From positions 1 to 5,927 of the forward strand of contig CALHZE010000329.1 of assembly GCA_938040915.1 (NCBI GenBank): a stretch of DNA of 5,927 bases, given 5' to 3'. Of the stretch, positions 5,407-5,927 are shown in pieces (position 1 is the first letter of the stretch; every line of letters starts with the position of its first letter). The notes under the pieces are model-generated. The model was not told the origin of the DNA, did no database searches, and saw only the letters and a list, made by a program, of their open reading frames with translations. The translations under genes and the position numbers were made by a program. The DNA comes from an uncultured Bacteroidia bacterium. GTDB lineage: Bacteria > Bacteroidota > Bacteroidia > Bacteroidales > CAJPTX01.

Positions 5407-5927
5407 ATGGCGACCTTCCTCTTTTCAGATACCATCTTCGGTCCCGTTGTCAGTCGGCGACTCGGGATCTCGTTGGGCGTCAACTTGCTCCCCACAGAAA
5501 GCAAGTTCTGTAACTTTAACTGCATCTATTGTGAGTGTGGGTGGACGCTCCATAAAACCACACCGCAATTTCCCTCGCGAGAGTTGGTGTATTCGCTTCT
5601 CAAAGAGAAGCTCCAACAGCGACACACGGCAGGAGAAAAACTCGACGTGATCACCTTTGCCGGTAACGGAGAACCCACCATCCACCCCCACTTCCCCGAG
5701 ATTATTGACGACACGATCGCGCTGCGCGATGCCTATTTTCCCGAGGCTCGGGTGGTCGTCCTCTCCAACGCGACGATGCTTCATAACCCTAAGGTCGTGG
5801 CAGCGCTTAAGCGGGTCGATCAAGCCGCCCTTAAACTCGATTCGGCTATTGAGGAAACGATGCACCTGATCGACGGACCGCAGATGCCCCTTACGGTAGA
5901 CAAGATTGTCGAGCGCCTCCTAGCCTT
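5407..5927 (+). CDS. Radical SAM protein, N-terminal part (gene cut by right edge)
   Basis: This is an iron-sulfur enzyme of the radical SAM superfamily, which cleaves S-adenosylmethionine to a 5'-deoxyadenosyl radical. The substrate is not evident. The frame from ATG 5407 is open to the window end, giving 173 residues. The cluster motif CNFNCIYC (35-42) gives the canonical CX3CX2C with Cys35, Cys39 and Cys42, followed by ECGW. GNGEPT (86-91) is the SAM-binding GGEP-like motif. The N-terminal FGPVVSRRLGISLGVNLLP segment (11-29) resembles the COG0731-type radical SAM proteins common in Bacteroidetes. ATG 5407 is preferred: the frame extends upstream to a possible GTG at 5383, but that lies next to the -7 element. 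No Shine-Dalgarno sequence is seen. The rest of the barrel and any C-terminal domain lie outside the window. Superfamily assignment is near certain; the subfamily is less so. Confidence 0.92.
   Translation, partial: MATFLFSDTIFGPVVSRRLGISLGVNLLPTESKFCNFNCIYCECGWTLHKTTPQFPSRELVYSLLKEKLQQRHTAGEKLDVITFAGNGEPTIHPHFPEIIDDTIALRDAYFPEARVVVLSNATMLHNPKVVAALKRVDQAALKLDSAIEETMHLIDGPQMPLTVDKIVERLLA

Overview
The window looks like chromosomal DNA from a member of the Bacteroidetes, probably Porphyromonas or a close relative in the Bacteroidales. Four genes are preceded by the phylum's characteristic -7 promoter element (TAnnTTTG). The RecA, DUF349 and radical SAM proteins also read like Bacteroidales homologues. 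The genus is inferred from general resemblance, not from a search.

Layout, left to right. (1) On the minus strand, cut by the left edge, is the N-terminal part of dapD, which encodes the succinyltransferase of lysine/diaminopimelate synthesis. (2) Divergent from it are two tandem plus-strand paralogues encoding exported thioredoxin-fold proteins with WCxWC active sites. The first has an ordinary signal peptide and appears to carry a frameshift near its 3' end. The second is a lipoprotein with a Gly/Asn-rich linker that contains a short tandem repeat. (3) An intact recA follows, preceded by a 14-bp inverted repeat ending 16 nt before its start codon. (4) Next is a 677-residue charged, mostly helical DUF349-repeat protein with its own promoter and a strong Shine-Dalgarno sequence. 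It ends before a long intrinsic terminator. (5) After a 356-bp gene-free stretch, a radical SAM gene begins and runs off the right edge. Its promoter lies against a perfect 7-bp inverted repeat.

How the genes work together. There is no sign of one pathway operon. Most genes have their own -7 element, so they are probably separate or loosely linked transcription units. The two thioredoxin-like proteins are an obvious functional pair, presumably for thiol/disulfide chemistry in the cell envelope. recA is DNA repair housekeeping, and dapD feeds lysine and peptidoglycan synthesis.

I see no tRNA, rRNA, CRISPR array, insertion sequence, phage gene or defence system, and no convincing undescribed system. 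The points most worth a second look are the thioredoxin-gene frameshift, the inverted repeats before recA and at the radical SAM promoter, and the regular six-unit repeat architecture of the DUF349 protein.
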